Assembly (NCBI GenBank): GCA_016719945.1
Contig: JADJYE010000017.1
Location: forward strand, 98,720-162,719
DNA: 64,000 nucleotides
DNA from: Polyangiaceae bacterium
GTDB taxonomy: Bacteria; Myxococcota_A; Polyangia; Polyangiales; Polyangiaceae
Direction of reading: 5' to 3'
Shown here: positions 54,312 through 63,228 of the stretch, piece after piece
Numbering within the stretch: the stretch's first letter is position 1
Layout: each line of letters opens with the position of its first letter
Notes under the pieces: generated by a model
What the model was told of the DNA's origin: nothing
Database searches by the model: none
What the model saw: only the letters and a program-made list of their open reading frames with translations
Program-made: the position numbers and the translations under genes

Positions 54312-55739
54312 GTGACCCGGTCGATCTCGCGCGGACAGGAGGCTCGCCCTCCTCGCCGCACTCAAGCTCGCTGCCTCCGGCGCCCTCCTGGCCACCGGCT
54401 TCCAAGGCATCAGCGACGACGACTTCGCGCGCGTCGTGATCGCGCAGGAGCTGGTCCACGCGCCGAAGCTCGATCCGAGCGGCACGAGCTGGCTGCCCTT
54501 CCCGTTCTGGGTCACCGGCGCCGTGATGGCGGTCCTCGGCGCGACGCTCGCCGTGGCGAAGCTGGTCGCGGTCGCGCTCGGCGTCGCCTCGGTGCTGGCG
54601 ATCCGCGTCGCCGCCGAGTGGCTCACGCGGGACCGCGCGAGCGCGTTCGCCGGGGCGGCCCTGTGTGCGGTGATCCCGTGGAGCGTGGCTGGGGGTGTCG
54701 CCCGTGCCCGAGCCCCGGCCGCGGCGTGCGCGTTCGTCGCGCTGGCGTCGCTCGCGCCCGGCGCCACCGGCGGCAGCATCTCTGGGGCGGCGTCGCCCCT
54801 GCTCTCGGCGACGCTGAGCCGCTACGAGCCGTGGTTCGTGGCGCTCGGCTTCACCGCCGTGCTCGCCCTCACCTCGCTGCGCGAGCGCCGCGTCCCGCCC
54901 CTGCGCGCGCTGGCGGTGTTGGTCGCGCTCGCCGGGCCGGTCGCGTGGTCTCTGTGGAACCACCACGCCCACGGCTACGCCCTGCATTACCTCGACCGCG
55001 TCGCCGCCTACAGGCAGGCGGTCGATCAGGGCGAGCTCGCCGGCCGCGCCTTCGACTACGTGTTCGCCGTCTTCCGCGCCGAGCCCGAGCTGTTGATCGT
55101 GGCCGCGTACCTCTTCGTCCGCGAGCGCCTCGGTCCCAAGGGGACCAGTCCCGCTGCGCGCTTCGCTACCCCGGCGGCGGTGCTCGCGTTCGTCTTCGTG
55201 ACGCTGACCGCGTCGAGCGTGAAGGGCGGCGCGCCGACGCACCACGCCGAGCGCGCGCTGCTGGTCGTCCACCTCACGATCGCGGTCGCCACCGGCGCGC
55301 TCCTCGTGCACGCCATCCGTCACCAGATCCTCGGCCGGCCGCTGGTGCTCTTGCCGATCGTGGCCGTCCTCATCCCGGGCCTCTACATCTTGCGCTCGTG
55401 GTTCCTGTACAAGGAGACCTTCGCCAAGCGCGCCGACGAGGTCGCGATCGGGGCCGAGGTCGCGCGCGTCGTGCCGGCAGACGAGCGGGTCCTGGTGGAG
55501 GTCATCGACTACGGCTTCTACGCGATCGAGGCTGGCTCCCGCGCGGCCGTGGTCGTTCGTGCTCTCCGACAAGGTGCAGCCCGGCAAGGTCGCCCTCCGG
55601 GAAAGCTCGAGGCCCTCGCCGCGCGCGCAGCGAAGGCATCCGGCACGTCGTCGCGACCTCCGGGGTCGAGGCGGGCGGGCTCACCAAGCTGAGCTGCCGC
55701 GGCTGGTGGTGCGTCTACACGCTCGAGGACGCGCGATGA
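54312..55739 (+). CDS. GT-C-type membrane glycosyltransferase (several frameshifts)
   Basis: A polytopic membrane protein with the N-terminal acidic motif of GT-C enzymes (GFQGISDDDFARVVIAQEL) and many hydrophobic helices (WVTGAVMAVLGATLAVAKLV, LVLLPIVAVLIPGLYILRSW), then a soluble C-terminal part (VLVEVIDYGFYAIEAG ... IRHVVATSGVEAGG). Such enzymes move sugars from polyprenyl phosphate to an acceptor on the outer face. The frame breaks at about 54343, 55541-55546, 55593 and 55631, so start GTG 54312 and the restored C-terminus are inferred. One frame is open from GTG 54436 to 55692. The final frame ends SCRGWWCVYTLEDAR at TGA 55737-55739, overlapping the next start. Confidence 0.68.
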   Translation: MTRSISRGQEARPPRRTQARCLRRPPGHRLPRHQRRRLRARRDRAGAGPRAEARSERHELAALPVLGHRRRDGGPRRDARRGEAGRGRARRRLGAGDPRRRRVAHAGPRERVRRGGPVCGDPVERGWGCRPCPSPGRGVRVRRAGVARARRHRRQHLWGGVAPALGDAEPLRAVVRGARLHRRARPHLAARAPRPAPARAGGVGRARRAGRVVSVEPPRPRLRPALPRPRRRLQAGGRSGRARRPRLRLRVRRLPRRARAVDRGRVPLRPRAPRSQGDQSRCALRYPGGGARVRLRDADRVEREGRRADAPRRARAAGRPPHDRGRHRRAPRARHPSPDPRPAAGALADRGRPHPGPLHLALVVPVQGDLRQARRRGRDRGRGRARRAGRRAGPGGGHRLRLLRDRGWLPRGRGRSCSPTRCSPARSPSGKARGPRRARSEGIRHVVATSGVEAGGLTKLSCRGWWCVYTLEDAR

Positions 55740-57440
55740 GCGCGTTCATCCACCCGAGCGCCGTCGTGGAGGAAGGCGCCATCGTCGGGGACGGCGCCAA
55801 GATCTGGCACCACGCCCACGTCATGTCGGGCGCGAAGGTCGGCGCCGGCTCCTCCCTCGGCAAGGACGTGTTCGTGGGCGGCCGCGCCGTCGTGGGCGCG
55901 CGCGTGAAGGTCCAGAACGGCGTCAGCCTGTACGACGGCGTCGAGCTCGCGGACGAGGTGTTCGTCGGTCCGCACGCGGTCTTCACCAACGTCGACAATC
56001 CCCGGGCGTTCATCGACCGCCGCGGAGGTCCAGCCCACGAAGGTCGAGCGCGGCGCGACGATCGGCGCCAGCGCGGTCATCGTTTGTGGTCATACGATCG
56101 GCTCCTACGCCTTCGTCGCGGCCGGCGCCGTCGTCACCCGCGATGTGCCCGCCTACGCGCTGGTCGCCGGCAACCCGGCGCGCCGCATCGGCTGGATGTC
56201 CCGCGCGGGGCACCGCCTGCCCGACGGCGCCGAGGTCGAGTGCCCCGTCACCAAGGAGCGCTACGTGATCGACGACGAGTCTTGCCGCCCGGTCGCGCCT
56301 GCCGACCCGAGCCCGCTGCCCATCCCGACCGTGGTGCTCCAAGACCTCAAGGCCGAGACGGCGTTCTTCGCGCCCAAGCTCCGCACCGCGTTCGAGCGCG
56401 TGCTGGCGAGCGCGTCCTTCATCCTGGGAGACGAGGTCGCGAAGCTCGAGGCCGAGGCGGCCCGCGCGCTCGGCGTCGAGCACGCGATCGGGGTGTCGTC
56501 CGGCTCGGATGCGCTGCTGGTCTCGCTCATGGCGCTCGAGCTCGGGGCAGGGGACGAGGTCATCACCACCCCGCTGTCCTTCTTCGCGACCGCCGGCGCG
56601 ATCCTGCGCGTCGGCGCCACGCCGGTCTTCGCGGACATCGACCCGCTCACGTACAACCTCGACCCGAGCGCGGTGCGCGCGGCCATCACCGACAGGACGC
56701 GCGCCATCCTGCCGGTCCACCTGTTCGGCCGGCCGGCCGACCTCGCGCTCTTCGACCTCGCGGCGGAGCGCGGCATACCGGTGATCGAGGACGCCGCGCA
56801 GGCCTTCGGCGCGACCACCTCGCGCGGCGCCGTCGGGGCCCTCGGCGCGCTCGGCTGCTTCTCCTTCTTCCCCACCAAGAACCTCGGCGCGCTCGGCGAC
56901 GGCGGCGCTGGTCACCACCCACGCCGCGAAGCTCGCGGAGCCCCTCCGCCTGCTGCGCGTGCAAGGCGCGCGGCCGAAGTACCACCACCTCGTCGTCGGC
57001 GGGAACTTCCGCCTCGACGCCCTGCAGGCCGCATTCCTGCGCGAGAAGCTGCCGCACCTCCCCGAGCTGACCGAGCGGCGCCGCGACAACGCGCGCGCCT
57101 ACGACGCCGGGCTCATCGAGCTCGCCGCGCGCGGGCTGCTCACGCTCCCCCTGCCGGAGCCGGGGCACGTCTACCACCAGTACGTGATCCAGTGCCCCCG
57201 CCGAGACGAGCTCAAAGCGAAGCTCCACGACGCCGGCGTCGAGACCGCGATCTACTACCCGGAGCCGCTCCACCGCATGCCGGCGTTGGCCGGGAGGGCG
57301 CGCGTCTCGGGGGAGCCTCGTGGAAGCCGAGCGGGCCTGCCGCGAGGGGTTGGCCTGCCGGTGCACCCGTGGCTGGGGGCGGGGTGGTGGAGCGGGTTCG
57401 TACGGCCTGTGAGCGCGCGTTCCGGCTCTCGGCAGGGTAG
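55736..57440 (+). CDS. Acetyltransferase-aminotransferase fusion for an amino sugar (frameshifted)
   Basis: ATG 55736 overlaps the previous stop. The first 190 residues are a left-handed-beta-helix acetyltransferase of the WbpD/WlbB type (IHPSAVVEEGAIVGDGAKIW, GASAVIVCGHTIGSYAF, YALVAGNPARRIGWMSRAGH, CPVTKERYVID). The same frame runs, with no stop or new start, into a DegT/DnrJ/EryC1 aminotransferase of the WbpE type (ASASFILGDEVAKLEAEA, GVSSGSDALLVSLMALE, EDAAQAFGATTSRGAVGALG, and the PLP lysine in FSFFPTKNLGALGDGG). Breaks at about 56022-56030, 56905-56912, 57311-57315, 57350 and 57380 must be corrected to reach TAG 57438-57440. Together they would make an acetamido sugar such as a diacetamido-uronate. 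Confidence 0.75.
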
Positions 57441-57450
57441 ACTCTCGCGC

Positions 57451-58188
57451 ATGGTCCTTTGGGCGAGACCCCTCCTTGCCATGTTCCTCGCAGGATGCTT
57501 GGACTTCGACGTTTTCTCCGTGGAGGACGGCGGCGCGAGCGAGGGAGGGGCCGCGACGGGGGGAGCCAACGCTGGTGGCACCGCCGCGGGCGGGCAGAGC
57601 GCCGGGGCAGGCGGAGCGGGTGGTGCGGGTGGTGGCCCGGTGGAGCTTGGACCCTGCTTCGACGGACAGCCGCTGTCCGATGATTTCGACGGTGGCTCAC
57701 AATTAAGCTGGGGTATCTCGAACGTATCCTTCACCTCCGACCACGCGGAGCTCCGGTTCGTTGACCAGAGTGTCACCTACATGGGCCTCTTCACGAGCCC
57801 TGGAGTGCTCGCGAGCTGCTACTTCCAGATCGAGATCACCGACGCCGATCCGGGGACCCTTTACATGCTGTTCCGCGGGCAGAATCCGGACACCGAGACG
57901 TTCGGGCTCTACCTCGACAGCGGGGTGCCCACAGGGCAGCTGTTGCCCGACGACCCGAGCCTCCCGCTCGAGGACGACTCAGCCTTGCCCACGGGAGTCC
58001 TTCGGATCGGTGAGGACGCGGGCACGTATTTCATCCACACGGCGCCGAGCCCAGCAGGTCCGTGGACGGTCCGCTACGAGACGACGAGCGCCCCGGCGTG
58101 GCTCTCGTCTCCAGGCACCTTCGTGCTCGGGGCCTACGGCGGTACCCAGGGCGACTCGATCGTCGTCGACGACTTCAACATCCCCTGA
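57451..58188 (+). CDS. Lipoprotein with a Gly/Ala-rich linker, function unknown
   Basis: ATG 57451 gives 245 residues. The leader LLAMFLAGCLDFDVFS has a lipobox Cys, followed by a linker of about 45 residues (GGASEGGAATGGANAGGTAA and more). The C-terminal domain (LGPCFDGQPLSDDFDGGSQL, LRFVDQSVTYMGLFTSPG, YMLFRGQNPDTETFGLYLD, IVVDDFNIP) resembles a beta-sandwich such as a carbohydrate-binding or laminin-G-like domain, but I cannot name it. It sits 10 bases after the aminotransferase stop within the polysaccharide locus. Confidence 0.68.
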   Translation: MVLWARPLLAMFLAGCLDFDVFSVEDGGASEGGAATGGANAGGTAAGGQSAGAGGAGGAGGGPVELGPCFDGQPLSDDFDGGSQLSWGISNVSFTSDHAELRFVDQSVTYMGLFTSPGVLASCYFQIEITDADPGTLYMLFRGQNPDTETFGLYLDSGVPTGQLLPDDPSLPLEDDSALPTGVLRIGEDAGTYFIHTAPSPAGPWTVRYETTSAPAWLSSPGTFVLGAYGGTQGDSIVVDDFNIP

Positions 58189-58234
58189 ACGGTGCGCAAA
58201 CCGGGCGCACCCAACCCGGTTCTTCGGAGGTCAC

Positions 58235-59191
58235 GTGGGACTCGGCTCGATTCGAAAAACCGTTCTGGTCACGGGGGCAGCTGGCTTCCTGGGCTCTCAC
58301 CTCGTCGATCGGCTCCTCGCGGAGGGCTTCGAGGTCGTAGGTCTCGACAACCTGATGACCGGGGATCTCGGCAACCTCGAGCAGGCAGGGCGCGACCCGC
58401 ACTTCCACCTCGAGATCGGCGACGTCCGGGAGACGCTGAAGGTTTACGCCGAGATCATCTTCAACTTCGCGTGTCCAGCCTCGCCCATCCACTATCAGTC
58501 GGACCCCTACGCCACCCTCACGACCAGCGTGCTCGGCGCGTTGCGCCTGGTGGAGCACGCGCGCCTGCGAAGGTGCCGCATCGTCCACGCGAGCACGTCC
58601 GAAGTCTACGGCGACCCCCTCGAACACCCGCAGACCGAGGAGTACTGGGGCCACGTGAACCCAATCGGAGACCGCGCCTGTTACGACGAGGGCAAGCGTG
58701 CTGCGGAGACGATCCTTCGCGATGCCGTGCGCATCCACGGGGCGGACGCACGCATCATCCGCATCTTCAACACCTATGGTCCGAGGATGGCGCTCGACGA
58801 TGGCCGGGTCGTCTCCAACTTCCTCATCCAGGCGATCCGGAATCAGCCGATCACCATCTACGGCTCCGGAGAGCAGTCACGATCTTTCTGCTACGTGAGC
58901 GACCTGGTCGATGGAATCATCGAGACCGCGCTCGCCCCACAGTTCGACTCGCCGATGAACCTCGGCAACCCGAACGAATTCACGATGCTCGACCTCGCGG
59001 AGAGCGTGATGAAGGTCACCGGAAAGAAGGTCGAGCTGGTGCGAAAACCGTTGCCCGCCGACGATCCGAAGCGTCGATGCCCCGATATTGCCAAGGCGAG
59101 ACGGCAGATCGGCTTTGAGCCGAAAATTCAGATCCTCGAGGGCCTGAAAAGGACCTACGACAACTTCGTCAGCCGAATGGGCGTCGACTGA
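58235..59191 (+). CDS. UDP-glucuronate decarboxylase (UDP-xylose synthase type)
   Basis: The GTG at 58235 is chosen because GGAGG (58226-58230) precedes it; the protein has 318 residues. It is an extended SDR enzyme: LVTGAAGFLGSHLVDRLL (GAAGFLG at 14-20), NFACPASPIHYQSDPYATL, HASTSEVYGDPLEHPQ with the catalytic Ser/Thr region, CYDEGKRAAE with Tyr and Lys, and RIFNTYGPRMALDDGRVVSN. The CPASP and TSEVYGDP motifs are typical of UXS enzymes, which convert UDP-glucuronate to UDP-xylose. The gene converges on gmd with three bases between stops. Confidence 0.88.
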   Translation: MGLGSIRKTVLVTGAAGFLGSHLVDRLLAEGFEVVGLDNLMTGDLGNLEQAGRDPHFHLEIGDVRETLKVYAEIIFNFACPASPIHYQSDPYATLTTSVLGALRLVEHARLRRCRIVHASTSEVYGDPLEHPQTEEYWGHVNPIGDRACYDEGKRAAETILRDAVRIHGADARIIRIFNTYGPRMALDDGRVVSNFLIQAIRNQPITIYGSGEQSRSFCYVSDLVDGIIETALAPQFDSPMNLGNPNEFTMLDLAESVMKVTGKKVELVRKPLPADDPKRRCPDIAKARRQIGFEPKIQILEGLKRTYDNFVSRMGVD

Positions 59192-59194
59192 GGC

Positions 59195-60191
59195 TCAACC
59201 ACGAGCGCGCTTCTCCCTCGCCGCGAGCTCCAGGTCACTCTCGACCATTCGCTTGACCAGCTCCTCGAAGCCGATCGTGGGGTCCACCCAAGCGTTCGAT
59301 TCGCCTTCGACGAATCACACAACAGCAAATCGACCTCCGCCGGGCGGAAGTACCTCGGGTCGATGCGGATGAAGTCGTTGCTGTCGAGGTTGACCATTGC
59401 GAACGCCCGCTCAGCGAACTCGCGGACCGTGTGCGCCTCGCCCGTCCCGATGACGAAGTCATCCGCAACATCATGCTGAAGCATGAGCCACATGGCCTTC
59501 ACGTAGTCCGCAGCGTGCCCCCAGTCCCGCCGGGCATCGAGGTTGCCGAGGAACAGCTCCTTCTGCATGCCGGCCTTGATACGCCCCACCGCCCTCGTGA
59601 TCTTCCGTGTGACGAAGGTCTCACCCCGGCGCTCCGACTCGTGGTTGAAGAGGATTCCATTGGCGGCGAACAGGCCGTATGCCTCGCGGTAATTCTGCGT
59701 GATGTAGAAGGAATAGGCCTTCGCCGCAGCGTACGGGCTGCGCGGGTGGAAGGGCGTCGTCTCTCTCTGCGGCACCTCGGCGACCTTGCCATATAGCTCG
59801 CTCGAGCTCGCCTGATAGAAGCGACACTTCACGTCGAGCCGCCTGATGGCCTCCAGCAGGCGAACGGTGCCGAGCCCCGTGATCTCCCCGGTATACTCTG
59901 GGATGTCGAAGGAGACCCTGACGTGGCTCTGAGCGGCCAGGTTGTAGACCTCGTCCGGCTGTACGGTCGCGAGAATCGACTGCAAGCTCGAGGCGTCGTT
60001 GAGATCGCCGTGGTGCAAGAACAGCCGCGCGGCAGCGTCATGGGATCGAGGTACAGGTGGTCGATCCGTTCGGTGTTGAACGAGCTCGAGCGACGAACCA
60101 CCCCGTGTACCTCGTAGCCCTTCTCGAGCAAGAGCTCGGAGAGGTAGGAGCCGTCCTGCCCGGTGATCCCGGTGATGAGCGCCCGCTTCAT
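59195..60191 (-). CDS. gmd: GDP-mannose 4,6-dehydratase (two frameshifts)
   Basis: ATG 60191 starts KRALITGITGQDGSYLSELL, the Gmd signature, with VHGVVRRSSSFNTERIDHLY following. The frame then breaks at 60042-60044: adding one base to that GGG run (CCC on the coding strand) restores YLDPHDAAARLFLHHGDLND. The long middle part is intact (FYQASSSELYGKVAEVPQRE, SPYAAAKAYSFYITQNYREA, ILFNHESERRGETFVTRKIT). A second missing base in the G run 59279-59282 restores LGWTPTIGFEELVKRMVESD and the stop at 59195-59197. Restored length is 332 residues. The product, GDP-4-keto-6-deoxymannose, leads to rhamnose, fucose or perosamine. Confidence 0.85.
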
Positions 60192-60397
60192 CCGAGGGAG
60201 TCTACCACGCCGCACATTCCGAATTTCCTGCGAATTTTCCGTGCTGACCGATGAATGCTCCTGGCCGAACGGGCAACAGAGAGCAGGGCAGAACGAGCGC
60301 GCGAGATCGGGTCGCTTGCCTCCTCGCGTTCGGCTCGTGGCGGCGGCGAAGGTCGAGTACCATCCGCGCAGAACGCAATGCGCGGGAAGATTCTCTC

Positions 60398-61373
60398 GTG
60401 AAGGGTCAGAACGATGGCGGGACGCAGGTGGAGGTGACGTGCCCGGTGTGCCGCGGTAGCGACGTGGGCCGGATGCAGTCCCACCAGGTCGCGGAGCCCC
60501 CCTACACCTTCACGCTCTACGCCTGTCACTCCTGCGGGGTTCAGCATTGGTCCCCCCTCGTCCACCCCGGTCCGGCCTTCTACGAAGGGGAGAAGGTCCT
60601 CATGTACCGCGAGCTCCACGAGGGTGGAAAGTCCGCGAACGACCCCCGGTTCGCGCGCTTCTTCGCTGAGTTTGGGCACCTCCAGGGCGTGAAGGCCCTC
60701 GACATTGGCTGCAGCGACGGCGCGTTCTTGGCTCAGATGGCCGAGCGGAGAAACGACGTATGGGGAATCGACATCGATCAGAAGGCGCTGCAGATCGCCC
60801 GCGCCCGGGGCCTCCGTAACGTCGCCTCCGCAGACATTGGCGGGTTCATCGAGAATGCTCGTGCCAAGGGGCTGACCTTCGACGTCGTCACGGCTTTCGA
60901 CGTCATCGAGCATCTGACGGATCCGGTCGGAACCCTCCGTGAGCTCCGTTCGATTCTGGCACCGAACGGGGTCCTCGTGGGGACGCTCCCCAACCGCAAC
61001 CGGCTGTTGGTCAACCAGATGCCGATCGACTTTCCCCCCGCACCATTTCTTCCGCTATGACCGGCCATCGCTGGAGACCACGCTGGTTCGGGGCGGAATG
61101 GTGCCCCTGCGGATCGACGTCTTCCAGTACAACTATTCGACGATGACCGCCGTCGACTACGTCGTGAAGGCAGTCAAGAGGCTCCGGGGCCGCTCAAACG
61201 CAGCGCAGGTCGGGGCGCCGGCCGTCAAGGGGACTGCTGCGCGTTGGAGCAGAGCAAACCTCGGAAGGGTGCTGGGCCGGCTCACCACGCCCTTGTCGTT
61301 TGCGCTCGAGCGGCCCGGCAAGCGAGGCTTCAAGCTCTACTTCGTTGCGCGCGCCGACCGCGCGAGTCAGTGA
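60398..61373 (+). CDS. Class I SAM-dependent methyltransferase with N-terminal Cys motif (one frameshift)
   Basis: GTG 60398, preceded by GGGAAGA, is preferred over an upstream ATG at 60251. The N-terminus carries VTCPVCRGSDVGRM and YACHSCGVQHWSP, a probable zinc ribbon as in some sugar methyltransferases. The SAM-binding motif is ALDIGCSDGAFLAQMAE, with VTAFDVIEHLTDPVGTLREL next. The frame breaks in the C6 run 61034-61039; dropping one C restores DFPPHHFFRYDRPSLETTL and the C-terminal part to TGA 61373. Restored length is about 324 residues. It is probably a sugar- or lipid-modifying enzyme of the surface-polysaccharide locus. Confidence 0.78.
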
Positions 61374-61379
61374 CGCGAG

Positions 61380-62513
61380 ATGGCGACGAAGCCGCGTGTC
61401 GTCTTCATTTTTACCTCCGGCAGGCGCGCGCGGCTTGCCTCACGCGAGCCCGTTCCGAGCGAGCTCTTCTATGGCTATGTCGAGCTCGTCGCGCAGGGGT
61501 GGAACCTCGATCTGATCGAGGAGTCGGATGTCGTTCCGTACCGTCGCGCGCTCTCCTACCGCGCGCTCGCCCGTGTGCTCCCCGAGCCACTCGACATCAG
61601 CCTGCCCAGGCTCGCTGGATTCGTGTCGCGGCTCGGCACGCTGAATCAATATGACGTCGTTTTTTGCACCAATCAGCAGCACGGTGTCGAGCTGAGCGTT
61701 CTCAAGGCAGCCGGGCTCCTCCGTCCCCCGCTCGTGACCCTCGTGATGGGCCTGCTCCCGGCAGCTCCCCCGTCGTCCGCTCGGGCAGCCCTGCTGGCGC
61801 GGATCCTAAGGAGGACCACCGTAGTCGCCATCTCTCGCGGTGAGGAAGCCTTCTTGCGCGGGCAGCTCGGCGGGCAACTCGACCTCCGCTATGCGCCTTT
61901 CGGCGTCGATCACCATTTCTGGCAGCCGACGCCGATTCCGTCGAACGCGTATGTCATCAGCGTCGGAAACGACCGGCACCGAGACTTCGAGCTCCTCATG
62001 CGCATCTGGCGGCCCGAGTGGCCCCGGCTGCGGGTCGTCACCCGTCTGGCATTGCCGCCCAGCCGGGGCCCGATCGAGGTGGTCGCGGGGCACTACAACC
62101 AGGTCCTCATCACGGATGTCCAGATGCGCGAGCACGTGCAGAACGCGCTCTTCTCCGTCATTCCCGTCAGGCAGACGGCCCAACCGTCGGGTCAAAGCGC
62201 GGCGCTCCAGGCAATGGCGGCGGGGGTCCCGCTAATCGTCTCGGACACGACGGGGATGTGGGATCGGGCCGTCATGCGCGACGGGGAGACCTGCCTCGCT
62301 CCGCGCTGTGGTTCGGACGAGGCAATGGTCGCGGCCGTCGAGCGGATGATCTCATCCGCGCAGCTCCGCGAGCAGCTGCGTCGCGCAGGGCGGGAGGCCA
62401 TCGAGCAGCATTTGTCTGCAGAGATCATGGCCTCAGAGCTTGGGAAGGTGTTTCGGAGTGTCTCGGCGGGTCCGGCTCTGCGCGAGCCGGTGCGCGACGC
62501 GGTGAACGCGTGA
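61380..62513 (+). CDS. GT4-like glycosyltransferase
   Basis: This 377-residue protein has a GT-B layout: an N-terminal domain (VVFIFTSGRRARLASREPVP, FYGYVELVAQGWNLDLIEES), a central RYAPFGVDHHFW typical of GT4 family linkers, and a C-terminal nucleotide-sugar domain with SGQSAALQAMAAGVPLIVSD then TTGMWDRAVMRDGETCLAP. The conserved Glu of the E-x7-E motif is changed, because SGQSAALQAMAAG has Gln where Glu usually stands. The donor sugar is unknown. It lies six bases after the methyltransferase in an apparent operon. Confidence 0.78.
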   Translation: MATKPRVVFIFTSGRRARLASREPVPSELFYGYVELVAQGWNLDLIEESDVVPYRRALSYRALARVLPEPLDISLPRLAGFVSRLGTLNQYDVVFCTNQQHGVELSVLKAAGLLRPPLVTLVMGLLPAAPPSSARAALLARILRRTTVVAISRGEEAFLRGQLGGQLDLRYAPFGVDHHFWQPTPIPSNAYVISVGNDRHRDFELLMRIWRPEWPRLRVVTRLALPPSRGPIEVVAGHYNQVLITDVQMREHVQNALFSVIPVRQTAQPSGQSAALQAMAAGVPLIVSDTTGMWDRAVMRDGETCLAPRCGSDEAMVAAVERMISSAQLREQLRRAGREAIEQHLSAEIMASELGKVFRSVSAGPALREPVRDAVNA

Positions 62514-62577
62514 GCCCTTCGCTATGCTCGGCCGGCGGGCTCTCGTGCGCCAACTGCGCCCAGGGAAGAGGTCATCG

Positions 62578-63186
62578 ATGAAGAAGGAGCTTCGTTCCCT
62601 TGTGGGGTCCAGCGCCAGGCGCGCCCGCGAGGCGGTCGTCCGTGTTCTCTACGGCGTCGGCGAGGACCCCCGTCCGAGCATCGCGCCGCCCGCGGTTCCG
62701 GGCGAGAAGGGGCTGCTGCGTGTGCACGTCGGGTGCGGAGGGATTCGTCTTGCGGGCTGGTTCAATGTCGACGAACGCTGGTTTCCCCACGTGCACCACG
62801 TGGGCAGCGTCGAGCGGCTTTCCGTTCTTCCGGATGCGTCCGCGGAGATCCTTTACGCATCGCACGTACTCGAGCACGTAGGCCATCGAGTCGCCTTGGC
62901 GACACTGACGGAGTGGGCCCGAGTTCTCGCGCCGGGGGGAAGGCTGTTCGTGGCGGTGCCCGACTTCGATCGGATCGTCGAGAGATACCTGGAGCGCCGA
63001 GAGATCGCCGACGTGGAGGGCCCTCTGATGGGTGAACAAGACTACGAGGCGAACACCCATCGCGCGGCCTACAATCGGGCGCGTCTCGGGTCGCTCATGG
63101 CGTCTGCTGGTTTCGTCGATCTTCGCGCCTTCTCCGGTGAAGAGATCCTCGGACAGACGCAGTGGGACATTCAGAACACAAGATGA
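62578..63186 (+). CDS. SAM-dependent methyltransferase (type 11)
   Basis: ATG 62578 gives 202 residues and is preceded by AAGAGG. The SAM-binding region is LLRVHVGCGGIRLAGWFNVD, with YASHVLEHVGHRVALATLTE and WARVLAPGGRLFVAVPDFD following, the standard pattern of small methyltransferases in polysaccharide clusters. The ending RLGSLMASAGFVDLRAFSGE closes the fold. The substrate is probably a sugar or lipid intermediate. It begins 64 bases after the GT4 gene. Confidence 0.8.
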   Translation: MKKELRSLVGSSARRAREAVVRVLYGVGEDPRPSIAPPAVPGEKGLLRVHVGCGGIRLAGWFNVDERWFPHVHHVGSVERLSVLPDASAEILYASHVLEHVGHRVALATLTEWARVLAPGGRLFVAVPDFDRIVERYLERREIADVEGPLMGEQDYEANTHRAAYNRARLGSLMASAGFVDLRAFSGEEILGQTQWDIQNTR

Positions 63187-63228
63187 GCCTCAACCTCACT
63201 GGCGCCAAGGCCTGAGAAGGATTCCCCC

